Of a stretch of DNA of 64,000 nucleotides, positions 37,190-48,424 are shown one piece after another. Both the position numbers and the translations under genes were made by a program. The notes below the pieces were generated by a model. It ran no database searches. It worked only from the letters and a program-made list of their open reading frames with translations, and was not told the origin of the DNA. The stretch is from Hydractinia symbiolongicarpus (taxonomy: Eukaryota; Cnidaria; Hydrozoa; Anthoathecata; Hydractiniidae): NCBI RefSeq assembly GCF_029227915.1, contig NC_079878.1:33135501-33199500 (forward strand). The letters are read 5' to 3'. The stretch's first letter is position 1; each line of letters starts with the position of its first letter.

Positions 37190-38001
37190 AAGTCTCATGC
37201 GTTTTAGTTGTGAAAAAATAAATTAAAAAATCGTTCGGGAAATGAGTTTACTCCCTGGGTACTATCTTTGTATACTTTTGAATATACGGGCCAAGCCTGG
37301 GATTTACGGGAAATCTCGAGTTTTCGTTTGCCGGCGATTAAACCTCTTTCATTAACCGTCTCATCAAAAATGAAAACATTTTTGAAAACTACAAGTCTCA
37401 TGCGTTTTAGTGTTGAAAAAATAAATTAAAAAATCGTTCTGGAAATGAGTTTAGTCACAGGGTACTTTCTTTGTATACATTCGACTATACGGGCTAAGCC
37501 CGGGATTTACGGGAAATCGCGGGTTTTCGTTTGCCGGCGATTAAACCTCTTTTATTAAGCGTCTCATCAAAAATGAAAACATTTTTGAAAACTACAAGTC
37601 TCATGCGTTTTAGTTGTGAAAAAATAAATTAAAAAATCGTTCGGGAAATGAGTTTACTCCCTGGGTACTATCTTTGTATACTTTTGAATATACGGGCCAA
37701 GCCTGGGATTTACGGGAAATCTCGAGTTTTCGTTTGCCGGCGATTAAACCTCTTTCATTAACCGTCTCATCAAAAATGAAAACATTTTTGAAAACTACAA
37801 GTCTCATGCGTTTTAGTGTTGAAAAAATAAATTAAAAAATCGTTCTGGAAATGAGTTTAGTCACAGGGTACTTTCTTTGTATACATTCGACTATACGGGC
37901 TAAGCCCGGGATTTACGGGAAATCGCGGGTTTTCGTTTGCCGGCGATTAAACCTCTTTTATTAAGCGTCTCATCAAAAATGAAAACATTTTTGAAAACTA
38001 C
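37190..38001 (+). repeat. Dimer HOR 406 bp, two copies, with CTCGAG marker
   Basis: A two-monomer unit repeats at exactly 406 bp: AAATCTCGAG at 37311 and 37717. The first monomer carries AGTTGTGAAAAAATAAATT, TTTTGAATATACGGG, GCCTGGG and CATTAACCGTC. The second carries AGTGTTGAAAAAATAAATT, TTTAGTCACAGGG and GGGCTAAGCCC. A third copy of the first monomer stands at about 41260-41460 (AAATCTCGAG at 41371), 3654 bp (18 monomers) further on, where GGCAAAGCC replaces GGCCAAGCC. Confidence 0.9.
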
Positions 38002-38464
38002 AAGTCTCATGCGTTTTAGTGGTAAAAAAAAAATTTAAAAAATCGTTCGGGAAATGAGCTTACTCCCTGGGTACTTTCTTTGTATACATTCGACTATACG
38101 GGCCAAGCCCGGGATTTACGGGAATTCGCGGGATTTCGTTTGCCGGCGATTAAACCTCTTTTATTAAGCGTCTCATCAAAAATGAAAACATTTTTGAAAA
38201 CTGCAAGTCTCATGCGTTTTAGTGGTGAAAAGAAAATTGAAAAAATCGTTTCGGAAATGAGTTTACTCACAGGGTACTTTCTTTGTATACATTCGACTAT
38301 ACGGGCCAAGCCCGGGATTTACGGGAAATGGCGGGTTTTCGTTTGCCAGCGATTAAACTTCATTTATTCAGCGTCTCATCAAAAATGAAAACATTTTTGA
38401 AAACTACAAGTCTCATGCGTTTTAGTGGTGAAAAGATAATTTAAAAAATCGTTCGGGAAATGAG

Positions 38465-38667
38465 TTTACTCCCTGGGTACTTTCTTTGTATACTTTTGAC
38501 TATACGGGCCGAGTCCGGGATTTACGGGAAATCGCGGGTTTTCGTTTGCCGGCGATTAAACTTCTTTTATTCAGCGTCTCATCAAAAATGAAAACATTTT
38601 TAAAAACTACAAGTCTCATGGGCTTTAGTGGTGAAATAATAATTCAAAAAATCGTTTGGGAAATGAG
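38465..38667 (+). repeat. Reference monomer (type B), 203 bp
   Basis: This copy is exactly 203 bp from one TTTACTCCCT to the next (38668) and is close to the consensus of the abundant type B. Order of landmarks: TTTACTCCCTGGG; GTATAC with a following TATAC; the GC-rich core with four CGGG boxes and GCCGGC; ATTAAACTTC and TTTTATTCAG; the AAAATG-AAAA-CATTTT inverted repeat; ACTACAAGTCTCATG; the TTTAGTGGTGAAA segment; an A-tract segment with AATAAT; and TCGTT(C/T)GGGAAATGAG. This copy carries the CATGGGCTTTAG and AATTCAAAAAAT variants. Overall GC of the consensus is about 38% by hand count. Confidence 0.95.
38505..38554 (+). other. GC-rich core of the monomer with phased CGGG boxes
   Basis: In the reference monomer, CGGG starts at 38505, 38516, 38525 and 38535, offsets of 0, 11, 20 and 30. 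All four therefore lie on roughly the same face of the helix. The segment ends in GCCGGCG, a perfect 6-bp palindrome plus one CG. About 64% of these 50 bp are G or C, against about 29% in the rest of the unit. The boxes recur in most monomers, although the fourth is often CAGG (GCAGGTTTTCG variants) and the second is CAGGG or CGGGG in some subfamilies. A protein-binding role is inference only. Confidence 0.75.
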
Positions 38668-38842
38668 TTTACTCCCTGGGTACTTTCTTTGTATACTTTT
38701 GACTTGGCGGGCCGAGTCCGAGGTTTACGGGAAATGGCGGGTTTTTGTTTGCCGGCGATTAAACGTCTTTTCTTCAGCGTCTCATTAAAAATGAAAACAT
38801 TTTTGAAAACTACAAGTCTCATGCGTTTTAGTGGTGAAAAAA

Positions 38843-40920
38843 TAATTTAAAAAATCGTTCGGGAAATAAGTTTACTCCCTGGGTACTTTCTTTGTATACT
38901 GTTGATTATACGGGCCGAGTCCAGGGTTTATGGGAAATGGCGGTTTTTCGTTTGCCGGCGATTAAACTTCTTTTATTCAGCGTCTCATCAAAAATGAAAA
39001 CATTTTTAAAAACTACAAGTCTCATGGGCTTTAGTGGTGAAATAATAATTTAAAAAATCGTTCGGGAAATGAGTTTACACCCTGGGTACTTTCTTATTAT
39101 ACTTTTGACTATACGGGCCGAGTCCGGGATTTACGGGAAATCGCAGGTTTTCGTTTGCCGGCGATTAAACTTCTTTCATTCAGCGTCTCATCAAAAATGA
39201 AAACATTTTTGAAAACTACAAGTCTCATGCGTTTTAGTGGTGAAAATATAATTTAAAAAATCGTTCGGGAAATGAGTTTACTCCCTGGGTACTGTCTTTG
39301 TATACTTTTGACTATACGGGCCGAGTCCGGGATTTACGGGAAGTCGCGGGTTTTCGTTTGCCGGCGAATAAACTTCTTTCATTCAGCGTCTCATCAAAAA
39401 TGAAAACATTTTTAAAAACTACAAGTCTCATGCGTTTTAGTGCTGAAAAAATAATTTAAAAAATCGTTCGGGAAATGAGTTTACTCCCTGGGTACTTTCT
39501 TTGTATACTTTTGACTATGTAGGCCGAGTCTGGGGTTTACGGGATATGGCGGGTTTTCGTTTGCCGGCGATTAAACGTCTTTTATTCAGCGTCTCATCAA
39601 AAATGAAAACATTTTTGAAAACTGCTAGTCTCATGCGTTTAAGTGGTGAAAAAATAATTTATAAAATCGTTCGTGATATGAGTTTACTCCCTGGGTACTT
39701 TCTTTGTATACTTTTGATTATACGGGCCGAGTCCAGGGTTTACGGGAAATGGCGGGTTTTCGTTTGCCGGCGATTAAACTTCTTTTATTCAGCGTCTCAT
39801 CAAAAATAAAAACATTTTTAAAAACTACAAGTCTCATGGGCTTTAGTGGTGAAATAATAATTAAAAAAATCGTTCGGGAAATGAGTTTACACCCTGGGTA
39901 CTTTCTTATTATACTTTTGACTATACGGGCCGAGTCCGGGATTTACGGGAAATCGCAGGTTTTCGTTTGCCGGCGATTAAACTTCTTTCATTCAGCGTCC
40001 CATCAAAAATGAAAACATTTTTGAAAACTACAAGTCTCATGCGTTTTAGTGGTGAAAATATAATTTAAAAAATTGTTCGGGAAATGAGTTTACTCCCTGG
40101 GTACTTTCTTTGTATACTTTTGACTATACGGGCCGAGTCCGGGATTTACGGGAAGTCGCGGGTTTTCGTTTCCCGGCGATTAAACTTCTTTTATTCAGCG
40201 TCTCATCAAAAATGAAAACATTTTTAAAAACTACAAGTCTCATGGGCTTTAGTGGTGAAATAATAATTTAAAAAATCGTTCGGGAAATGAGTTTACACCC
40301 TGGATACTTTCTTTGTATACTTTTGACTATACGGGCCGAGTCCGGGATTTACGGGAAATCGCAGGTTTTCGTTTGCCGGCGACTAAACTTCTTTCATTCA
40401 GCGTCTCATCAAAAATGAAAACATTTTTGAAAACTACAAGTCTCATGCGTTTTAGTGGTGAAAAAACAATTTAGAAAATCGTTCGGGAAATGAGTTTACT
40501 CCATGGGTACTTTCTTTGTATACTTTTGATTATACGGACCGAGTCCGGGGTTTACGGGAAATGGCGGGTTTTCGTTTGCCAGAGATTAAACTTCTTTTAT
40601 TCAGCGTCTCATCAAAAATGAAAACATTTTTGAAAACTACAAGTCTCATGCGTTTTAGTGGTGAAAAGATAATTCAAAAAATCGTTTTGGAAATGAGTTT
40701 ACTCACAGGGTACTTTCTTTGTATACATTCGACTATACCGGCCAAGCCCGGGATTTACGGGAAATCGCGGGTTTTCGTTTGCCGGCGATTAAACCACTTT
40801 TATTAAGCGTCTCATCAAAAATGAAAACATTTCTGAAAACTACAAGTCTCATGCGTTTTAGTGGTGAAAAAATAATTTAAAAAATCGTTCGGGAAATGAG
40901 TTTACTCCCTGGGTACTTTC
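38843..40920 (+). repeat. Third copy of the s-t-u-v-w module, shortened
   Basis: Markers align with 31740-33480 at a constant offset of 7103 bp: TATGTAGGCC near 39516 and AAACAATTTAG at 40464 (against 33361). After the CCAGAGATT monomer (about 40580) the copy jumps to the GAAAAGATAATT/CCACTTTTATTAAG monomer found at about 34160-34300 in copy 1, so roughly three to four monomers are missing. Private changes include GAAAACTGCTAGTC near 39620, GTTTAAGTGGTG near 39638 and TCCATGGG near 40500. Confidence 0.85.
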
Positions 40921-42079
40921 TTTGTATTCTTTTGACTATACGGGCCGAGTCCGGGATTTACGGGAAATCGCGGGTTTTCGTTTGCCGGCGATTAAACTTC
41001 TTTTATTCAGCGTCTCATCAAAAATGAAAACATTTTTAAAAACTACAAGTCTCATGGGCTTTAGTGGTGAAATAATAATTCAAAAAATCGTTTGGGAAAT
41101 TAGCTTACTCCCTGGGTACTTTCTTTGTATACTTTTGACTATACGGGCCGAGTCCGGGATTTACGGGAAATCGCAGGTTTTCGTTTGCCGGCGATTAAAC
41201 TTCTTTTATTCAGCATCTCATCAAAAATGAAAACATTTTTGAAAACTACAAGTCTCATGCGTTTTAGTTGTGAAAAAATAAATTAAAAAATCGTTCGGGA
41301 AATGAGTTTACTCCCTGGGTACTATCTTTGTATACTTTTGAATATACGGGCAAAGCCTGGGATTTACGGGAAATCTCGAGTTTTCGTTTGCCGGCGATTA
41401 AACCTCTTTCATTAACCGTCTCATCAAAAATGAAAACATTTTTGAAAACTACAAGTCTCATGCGTTTTAGTGTTGAAAAAATAAATTAAAAAATCGTTCT
41501 GGAAATGAGTTTACACACAGGGTACTTTCTTTGTATACATTCGACTATACGGGCCAAGCCCGGGATTTACGGGAAATCGCGGGTTTTTTGTTTGCCGGCG
41601 ATTAAACCTCTTTTATTAAGCGTCTCATCAAAAATGAAAACATTTTTAAAAACTACAAGTCTCATGCGTTTTAGTGGTGAAAAAAAAATTTAAAAAATCG
41701 TTCGGGAAATGAGCTTACTCCCTGGGTACTTTCTTTGTATACATTCGACTATACGGGCCAAGCCCGGGATTTACGGGAAATCGCGGGATTTCGTTTGCCG
41801 GCGATTAAACCTCTTTTATTAAGCGTCTCATCAAAAATGAAAACATTTTTGAAAACTGCAAGTCTCATGCGTTTTAGTGGTGAAAAGAAAATTGAAAAAA
41901 TCGTTTCGGAAATGAGTTTACTCACAGGGTACTTTCTTTGTATACATTCGACTATACGGGCCAAGCCCGGGATTTACGGGAAATCGCGGGTTTTCGTTTG
42001 CCGGCGATTAAACAACTTTCATTAAGCGTCTCATCAAAAATGAAAACATTTCTGAAAACTACAAGTCTCATGCGTTTTA
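40921..42079 (+). repeat. q-like monomer and duplicated type A stretch
   Basis: A GTATTC monomer and a q-like AATAATTCAAAAAATCG/TTAGCTTACTCC unit precede the second copy of the 37.6-38.3 kb type A stretch: AAATCTCGAG at 41371 and GAAAAGAAAATTGAAAAAATCG at about 41882. One monomer near 41582 carries an extra T run (GCGGGTTTTTTGTTTG). The second half of the 406 bp dimer is here changed to TTACACACAGGG and CGGGCCAAGCCC, so it is not an exact copy. Confidence 0.8.
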
Positions 42080-44740
42080 GTGGTGAAAATTAATTTAAAA
42101 AATCGTTCGGGAAATGAGTTTACTCCCTGGGTACTTTCTTTGTATATTTTTGACTATACGGGCCGAGTCCGGGATTTACGGGAAATCGCAGGTTTTTGTT
42201 TGCCGGCGATTAAACTTCTTTTATTCAGCGTCTCATTAAAAATGAAAACATTTTTGAAAACTACAAGTCTCATGGGTTTTAGTGGTAAAATATAAATTTA
42301 GAAAATCGTTTGGGAAATGAGTTTACTCCCTGGGTACTTTCTTTGTATACTTTTGACTATACGGGCCGAGTCCGGGATTTATGGGAAATCGCAGGTTTTC
42401 GTTTGCCAGCGATTAAACTTCTTTTCTTCAGCGTCTCATCAAAAATGAAAACATTTTTGAAAACTACAAGTCTCATGCGTTTTAGTGGTGAAAAAATAAT
42501 TTAAAAAATCGTTCGAGAAATGATTTTACACCCTGGGTACTTTCTTTGTATACTTTTGACTATACGGGCCGAGTCCGGGATTTACGGGAAATCGCAGGTT
42601 TTCGTTTGCCGGCGATTAAACCACTTTCATTAAGCGTCTCATCAAAAATAAAAAGATTTCTGAAAACTACAAGTCTCATGCGTTTAAGTGGTGAAAAAAT
42701 AATTTAAAAAATCGTTCGAGAAATGAGTTTACTCCCTGGGTACTTTCTTTGTATACTTTTGACTATACGGGCCGAGTCCGGGATTTACGGGAAATCGCGG
42801 GTATTCGTTTGCCGGCGTTTAAACTTCTTTTATTCAGCGTCTCATCAAAAATGAAAACATTTTTAAAAACTACAAGTCTCATGGGCTTTAGTGGTGAAAT
42901 AATAATTTAAAAAATCGTTTGGGAAATTAGTTTACTCCCTGGGTACTTTCTTTGTATACTTTTGACTATACGGGCCGAGTCCGGGATTTTCGGGAAATCG
43001 CAGGTTTTCGTTTGCCGGCGATTAAACTTCTTTTATTCAGCGTCTCATCAAAAATGAAAACATTTTTAAAAACTACAAGTCTCATGGGCTTTAGTGGTGA
43101 AATAATAATTCAAAAAATCGTTTGGGAAATTAGCTTACTCCCTGGGTACTTTCTTTGTATACTTTTGAATATACGGGCCGAGTCCGGGATTTACGGGAAA
43201 TCGCAGGTTTTCGTTTGCCGTCGATTAAACCTCTTTCATTAAGCGTCTCATCAAAGAAGAAAACATTTTTGAAAACTACAAGTCTCATGCGTTTTAGTGG
43301 TGAAAAGATAATTGAAAAAATCGTTTCGGAAATGAGTTTACTCACAGGGTACTTTCTTTGTATACATTCGACTATACGGGCCAAACCCGGGATTTACGGG
43401 AAATCGCGGGTTTTCGTTTGCCGGCGATTAAACAACTTTCATTAAGCGTCTCATCAAAAATGAAAACATTTCTGAAAACTAAAAGTCTCATGCGTTTTAG
43501 TGGTGAAAATTAATTTAAAAAATCGTTCGGGAAATGCGTTTACTTCCTGGGCACTTTCTTTGTATACTTTTGACTATACGGGCCGAGTCCGGGATTTACG
43601 GGAAATCGCAGGTTTTCGTTTGCCGGCGATTAAACTTCTTTTATTCAGCGTCTCATCAAAAATGAAAACATTTTTAAAAACTACAAGTCTCATGCGTTTT
43701 AGTGGTGAAAAGATAATTGAAAAAATCGTTTCGGAAATGAGTTTACTCACAGGGTACTTTCTTTGTATATATTCGACTATACGGGCCAAACCCGGGATTT
43801 ACGGGAAATCGCGAGTTTTTGTTTGCCGGCGATTAAACAACTTTCATTAAGCGTCTCATCAAAAATGAAAACATTTCTGAAAACTAAAAGTCTCATGCGT
43901 TTTAGTGGTGAAAATTAATTTAAAAAATCGTTCGGGAAATGCGTTTACTCCCTGGGTACTTTCTTTGTATACTTTTGACTGTACGGGCCTAGTCCGGGAT
44001 TTACGGGAAATCGCAGGTTTTCGTTTGCCGGCGATTAAACTGCTTTTATTCAGCGTCTCATCAAAAATGAAAACATTTTTAAAAACTGCAAGTCTCATGG
44101 GCTTTAGTGGTGAAATAATAATTCAAAAAATCGTTTGGGAAATTAGCTTACTCCCTGGGTACTTTCTTTGTATACTTTTGACTATACGGGTAGAGTCCGG
44201 GATTTACGGGAAATCGCAGGTTTTCGTTTGCCGGCGATTAAACCTCTTTCATTAAGCGTCTCATCAAAAATGAAAACATTTTTGAAAACTACAAGTCTCA
44301 TGCGTTTTAGTGGTGAAAAGATAATTGAAAAAATCGTTTCGGAAATGAGTTTACTCACAGGGTACTTTCTTTGTATACATTCGACTATACGGGCCAAACC
44401 CGGATTTACGGGAAATCGCGGGTTTTCGTTTGCCGGCGATTAAACAACTTTCATTAAGCGTCTCATCAAAAATAAAAACATTTCTGAAAACTAAAAGTCT
44501 CATGCGTTTTAGTGGTGAAAATTAATTTAAAAAATCGTTCGGGAAATGCGTTTACTCCCTGGGTACTTTCTTTGTATACTTTTGACTATACGGGCCGAGT
44601 CCGGGATTTACGGGAAATCGCAGTTTTTCGTTTGCCGGCGATTAAACTTCTTTTATTCAGCGTCTCATTAAAAATGAAAACATTTTTGAAAACTACAAGT
44701 CTCATGCGTTATAGTGGTGAAAAAATAATTTAAAAAATCG
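42080..44740 (+). repeat. Dimer/trimer series with GAAAATTAATTT and CAACTTTCATTAAG markers
   Basis: GTGGTGAAAATTAATTT starts at 42080, 43500, 43905 and 44512, spacings of 1420, 405 and 607 bp (7, 2 and 3 monomers). ACAACTTTCATTAAG monomers precede each of these sites, and three of the four (all but the first) have the GAAAAGATAATTGAAAAAATCG variant upstream. The short (405) dimer is GAAAATTAATTT/type B plus type A with CGGGCCAAACCC. The trimer inserts an AATAATTCAAAA/TTAGCTTACTCC monomer. A hybrid near 43155-43250 has a type B first half (CCGAGTCC) and a type A second half (CCTCTTTCATTAAG). Confidence 0.82.
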
Positions 44741-45176
44741 TTCGGGAAATGCGTTTACACCCTGGGTACTTTCTTTGTATACTTTTGACTATACGGGCCG
44801 AGTCCGGGATTTACGGGAAATCGCAGGTTTTCGTTTGCCGGCGATTAAACTGCTTTTATTCAGCGTCTCATCAAAAATGAAAACATTTTTGAAAACTACA
44901 AGTCTCATGCGTTTTAGTGGTGAAAAAATAACTTAAAAAATCGTTCGGGAAATGAGTTTACTCACTGGGTACTTTCCTTGTATACTTTTGACTATACTGG
45001 CCGAGTCCGGGATTTACGGGAAATCGCAGGTTTTCGTTTGCCGGCGATTAAACTTCTTTTATTCAGCGTCTCATCAAAAATGAAAACATTTTTAAAAACT
45101 ACAAGTCTCATGGGCTTTAGTGGTGAAATAATAATTCAAAAAATCGTTTGGGAAATTAGCTTACTCACAGGGTACT
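44741..45176 (+). repeat. First copy of an AATAACTTAAAA dimer (406 bp period)
   Basis: The dimer consists of a CTGCTTTTATTCAG monomer with GAAAAAATAACTTAAAA (44926) and a CTCACTGGGTACTTTCC/CTATACTGGCC monomer with AATAATTCAAAA. It recurs 406 bp later (45332) and at 48580, 3248 bp further on, as part of the next block. TTAGCTTACTCACAGGG ends each dimer. Confidence 0.82.
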
Positions 45177-47115
45177 TTCTTTGTATACTTTTGACTATAC
45201 GGGCCGAGTCCGGGATTTACGGGAAATCGCAGGTTTTCGTTTGCCGGCGATTAAACTGCTTTTATTCAGCGTCTCATCAAAAATGAAAACATTTTTGAAA
45301 ACTACAAGTCTCATGCGTTTTAGTGGTGAAAAAATAACTTAAAAAATCGTTCGGGAAATGAGTTTACTCACTGGGTACTTTCCTTGTATACTTTTGACTA
45401 TACTGGCCGAGTCCGGGATTTACGGGAAATCGCAGGTTTTCGTTTGCCGGCGATTAAACTTCTTTTATTCAGTGTCTCATCAAAAATGAAAACATTTTTA
45501 AAAACTACAAGTCTCATGGGCTTTAGTGGTGAAATAATAATTCAAAAAATCGTTTGGGAAATTAGCTTACTCACAGGGTACTTTCTTTGTATACTTTTGA
45601 CTATACGGCCGAGTCCGGGATTTACGGGAAATCGCAGGTTTTCGTTTGCCGGCGATTAAACCTCTTTTATTAAGCGTCTCATCAAAAATGAAAACATTTT
45701 TAAAAACTACAAGTCTCATGGGCTTTAGTGGTGAAATAATAATTTAAAAAATCGCTCGGGAAATGAGTTTACTCCCTGGGTACTTTCTTTGTATACTTTT
45801 GACTATACGGGCCGAGTCCGGGATTTACGGGAAATCGCGGGTATTCGTTTGCCGGCGATTAAACTTCTTTTATTCAGCGTCTCATCAAAAATGAAAACAT
45901 TTTTAAAAACTACAAGTCTCATGGGCTTTAGTGGTGAAATAATAACTTAAAAAATCGTTCGGGAAATGAGTTTAATCCATGGGTACTGTCTTTGTATACT
46001 TTTGACTATACGGGCCAAGCCCGGGATTTACGGGAAATCGCGGATTTTCGTTTGCCGGCGATTAAACTTCTTTTATTCAGTGTCTCATCAGAAATTAAAA
46101 CATTTTTGAAAACTACAAGTCTCATGCGTTTTAGTGGTGAAAAAAAAAATTAAAAAATCGTTCGGGAAATGAGTTTACTTCCTGGGTACTTTCTTTGTAT
46201 ACATTCGACTATACGGGCCAAGCCCGGGATTTACGGGAAATCGCGGGATTTCGTTTGCCGGCGATTAAACCTCTTTCATTAAGTGTCTCATCAAAAATGA
46301 AAACATTTTTAAAAACTACAAGTCTCATGGGCTTTAGTGGTGAAATAATAATTTAAAAAATTGTTCGGGAAATGAGTTTACACCCCTAGTACTTTCTTTG
46401 TATACTTTTGACTATACGGGCAGAGTCCGGGATTTACGGGAAATCGCGGGTATTCGTTTGCCGGCGATTAAACTTCTTTTATTCAGCGTCTCATCAAAAA
46501 TGAAAACATTTTTAAAAACTACAAGTCTCATGCGTTTTAGTGGTGAAAAAAAAATTTAAAAATTCGTTCGGGAAATGAGTTTACTTACTGGGTACTTTCT
46601 TTGTATACATTCGACTATACGGGCCAAGCCCGGGATTTACGGGAAATCGCGGGATTTCGTTTGCCGGCGTTTAAACCTCTTTTATTAAGCGTCTCATCAA
46701 AAATGAAAACATTTTTAAAAACTACAAGTCTCATGGGCTTTAGTGGTGAAATAATAATTTAAAAAATCGCTCGGGAAGTGAGTTTACTCCCTGGGTACTT
46801 TCTTTGTATACTTTTGACTATACGGGTCGAGTCCGGGATTTACGGGAAGTCGCGGGTTTTCGTTTGCCGGCGATTAAACTTCTTTTATTCAGCGTCTCAT
46901 CAAAAATGAAAATATTTTTAAATACTACAAGTCTCATGGGCTTTAGTGGTGAAATAATAATTTAAAAAAATCGTTCGGTAAATGAGTTTACTCCCTGGGT
47001 ACTTTCTTTGTATACTTTTGACTATACGGGCCGAGTCCGGGATTTACGGGAAATCGCAGGTTTTCGTTTGCCGGCGATTAAACTTCTTTTATTCAGCGTC
47101 TCATCAAAAATGAAA
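45177..47115 (+). repeat. Block repeated at 3248 bp (16-monomer) spacing, copy 1
   Basis: About 9.5 monomers recur 3248 bp downstream. The odd CACCCCTAGTACTTTC variant is at 46381 and 49629, and TTACTTACTGGG is near 46581 and 49831. Other shared variants are GCGGGTATTCG, TATTCAGTGTCTCATCAGAAAT, GCGTTTAAACC and AATATTTTTAAATACTAC. I noticed roughly ten single-base differences over 1.9 kb, for example TTTAATCCATGGG here against TTTAATCCCTGGG, and TTGCCGGCG here against TTGCCGAGG near 49100. The copies are close but not fresh. Confidence 0.88.
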
Positions 47116-48260
47116 ACATTTTTGAAAACTACAAGTCTCATGCGTTTTAGTGGTGAAAAAATAATTTAAAAAATCGTTCGGGAAATGAGTTTACACCCTG
47201 GGTACTCTCTTTGTATACTTTTGACTATACGGGCCGAGTCCGGGATTTACGGGAAATCGCAGGTTTTCGTTTGCCGGCGATTAAACTGCTTTTATTCAGC
47301 GTCTCATCAAAAATGAAAACATTTTTGAAAACTACAAGTCTCATGCGTTTTAGTGGTGAAAAAATAATTTAAAAATTCGTTAGGAAAATGAGTTTACTCA
47401 CTGGGTACTTTCCTTGTATACTTTTGACTATACGGGCCGAGACCGGGATTTACGGGAAATGGCGGGTTTTCGTTTGCCGGCGATTAAACTTCTTTTATTT
47501 AGCGTCTCATCAAAAATGAAAACATTTTTAAAAACTACAAGTCTCATGGGCTTTAGTGGTAAAATATAAATTTAGAAAATCGTTTGGGAAATGAGTTTAC
47601 TCCCTGGGTACTTTCTTTGTATACTTTTGACTATACGGGCCGAGTCCGGGATTTACGGGAAATCGCAGGTTTTCGTTTGCCGGCGATTAAACTTCTTTTA
47701 TTCAGCGTCTCATCAAAAATGAAAACATTTTTGAAAACTACAAGTCTCATGCGTTTTAGTGGTGAAAAAATAATTTAAAAAATCGTTCGGGAAATGAGTT
47801 TACACCCTGGGTACTCTCTTTGTATACTTTTGACTATACGGGCCGAGTCCGGGATTTACGGGAAATCGCAGGTTTTCGTTTGCCGGCGATTAAACTGCTT
47901 TTATTCAGCGTCTCATCAAAAATGAAAACATTTTTGAAAACTACAAGTCTCATGCGTTTTAGTGGTGAAAAAATAATTTAAAAATTCGTTAGGAAAATGA
48001 GTTTACTCACTGGGTACTTTCCTTGTATACTTTTGACTATACGGGCCGAGACCGGGATTTACGGGAAATGGCGGGTTTTCGTTTGCCGGCGATTAAACTT
48101 CTTTTATTTAGCGTCTCATCAAAAATGAAAACATTTTTAAAAACTACAAGTCTCATGGGCTTTAGTGGTAAAATATAAATTTAGAAAATCGTTTGGGAAA
48201 TGAGTTTACTCCCTGGGTACTTTCTTTGTATACTTTTGACTATACGGGCCGAGTCCGGGA
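46985..48260 (+). repeat. Trimer tandem duplication, 609 bp period
   Basis: A three-monomer unit repeats at 609 bp, about 46985-47593 then 47594-48202, with matching continuing to about 48260. Markers are TTTACACCCTGGGTACTCTC (near 47190 and 47799), AATTCGTTAGGAAAATGAG (near 47383 and 47992), GAGACCGGGATT, and GGTAAAATATAAATTTAG just before each TTTGGGAAATGAG. The second copy ends where GGGATTTATGGG replaces GGGATTTACGGG. The left end overlaps the 3248 bp block. Confidence 0.87.
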
Positions 48261-48424
48261 TTTATGGGAAATCGCAGGTTTTCGTTTGCCGGCGATTAAA
48301 CTTCTTTTATTCAGCGTCTCACCAAAAATAAAAACATTTTTGAAAACTACAAGTCTCATGCGTTTTACTGTTGAAAAAATAATTTAAAAAATCGTTCGAG
48401 AAATGAGTTTACACCCTGGGTACT
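48261..48424 (+). repeat. CACCAAAAATAAAAAC monomer, single here
   Basis: This monomer has TTTATGGGAAATCG, CTCACCAAAAATAAAAAC (about 48320) and TTTTACTGTTGAAAAAAT. It is the earliest example of the unit that becomes the backbone of the 8-mer HOR at 54.9-59.2 kb. Confidence 0.75.

Larger units (their letters stand above)
38002..38842 (+). repeat. Type A monomers followed by q-r pair
   Basis: Type A monomers (CATTCGAC, CCAAGCCCGGG, CCTCTTTTATTAAG) with GAAAAGAAAATTGAAAAAATCG at about 38228 have a copy 3654 bp on (about 41882). Together with the dimer above they form a duplicated stretch, about 37600-38330 matching 41254-41984. From about 38450 a q-like monomer (CGGGCCGAG in place of CGAGCCGAG) and r (GACTTGGCGGGC) introduce the third copy of the s-t-u-v-w module. 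Confidence 0.82.

Noticed and set aside
42080-45659. Open reading frames of 62-116 codons on both strands, very similar to one another
   Set aside because: They are shadows of the repeat. Most + strand ones begin only at TTG or GTG (TTGGGAAATGAG, TTGTATACT, GTGGTGAAA). The 203 bp unit shifts frame at every monomer, and TAATTTAA normally stops them; longer ones arise only where TTTAAAA became TTCAAAA. There is no codon-level conservation signal or gene structure.
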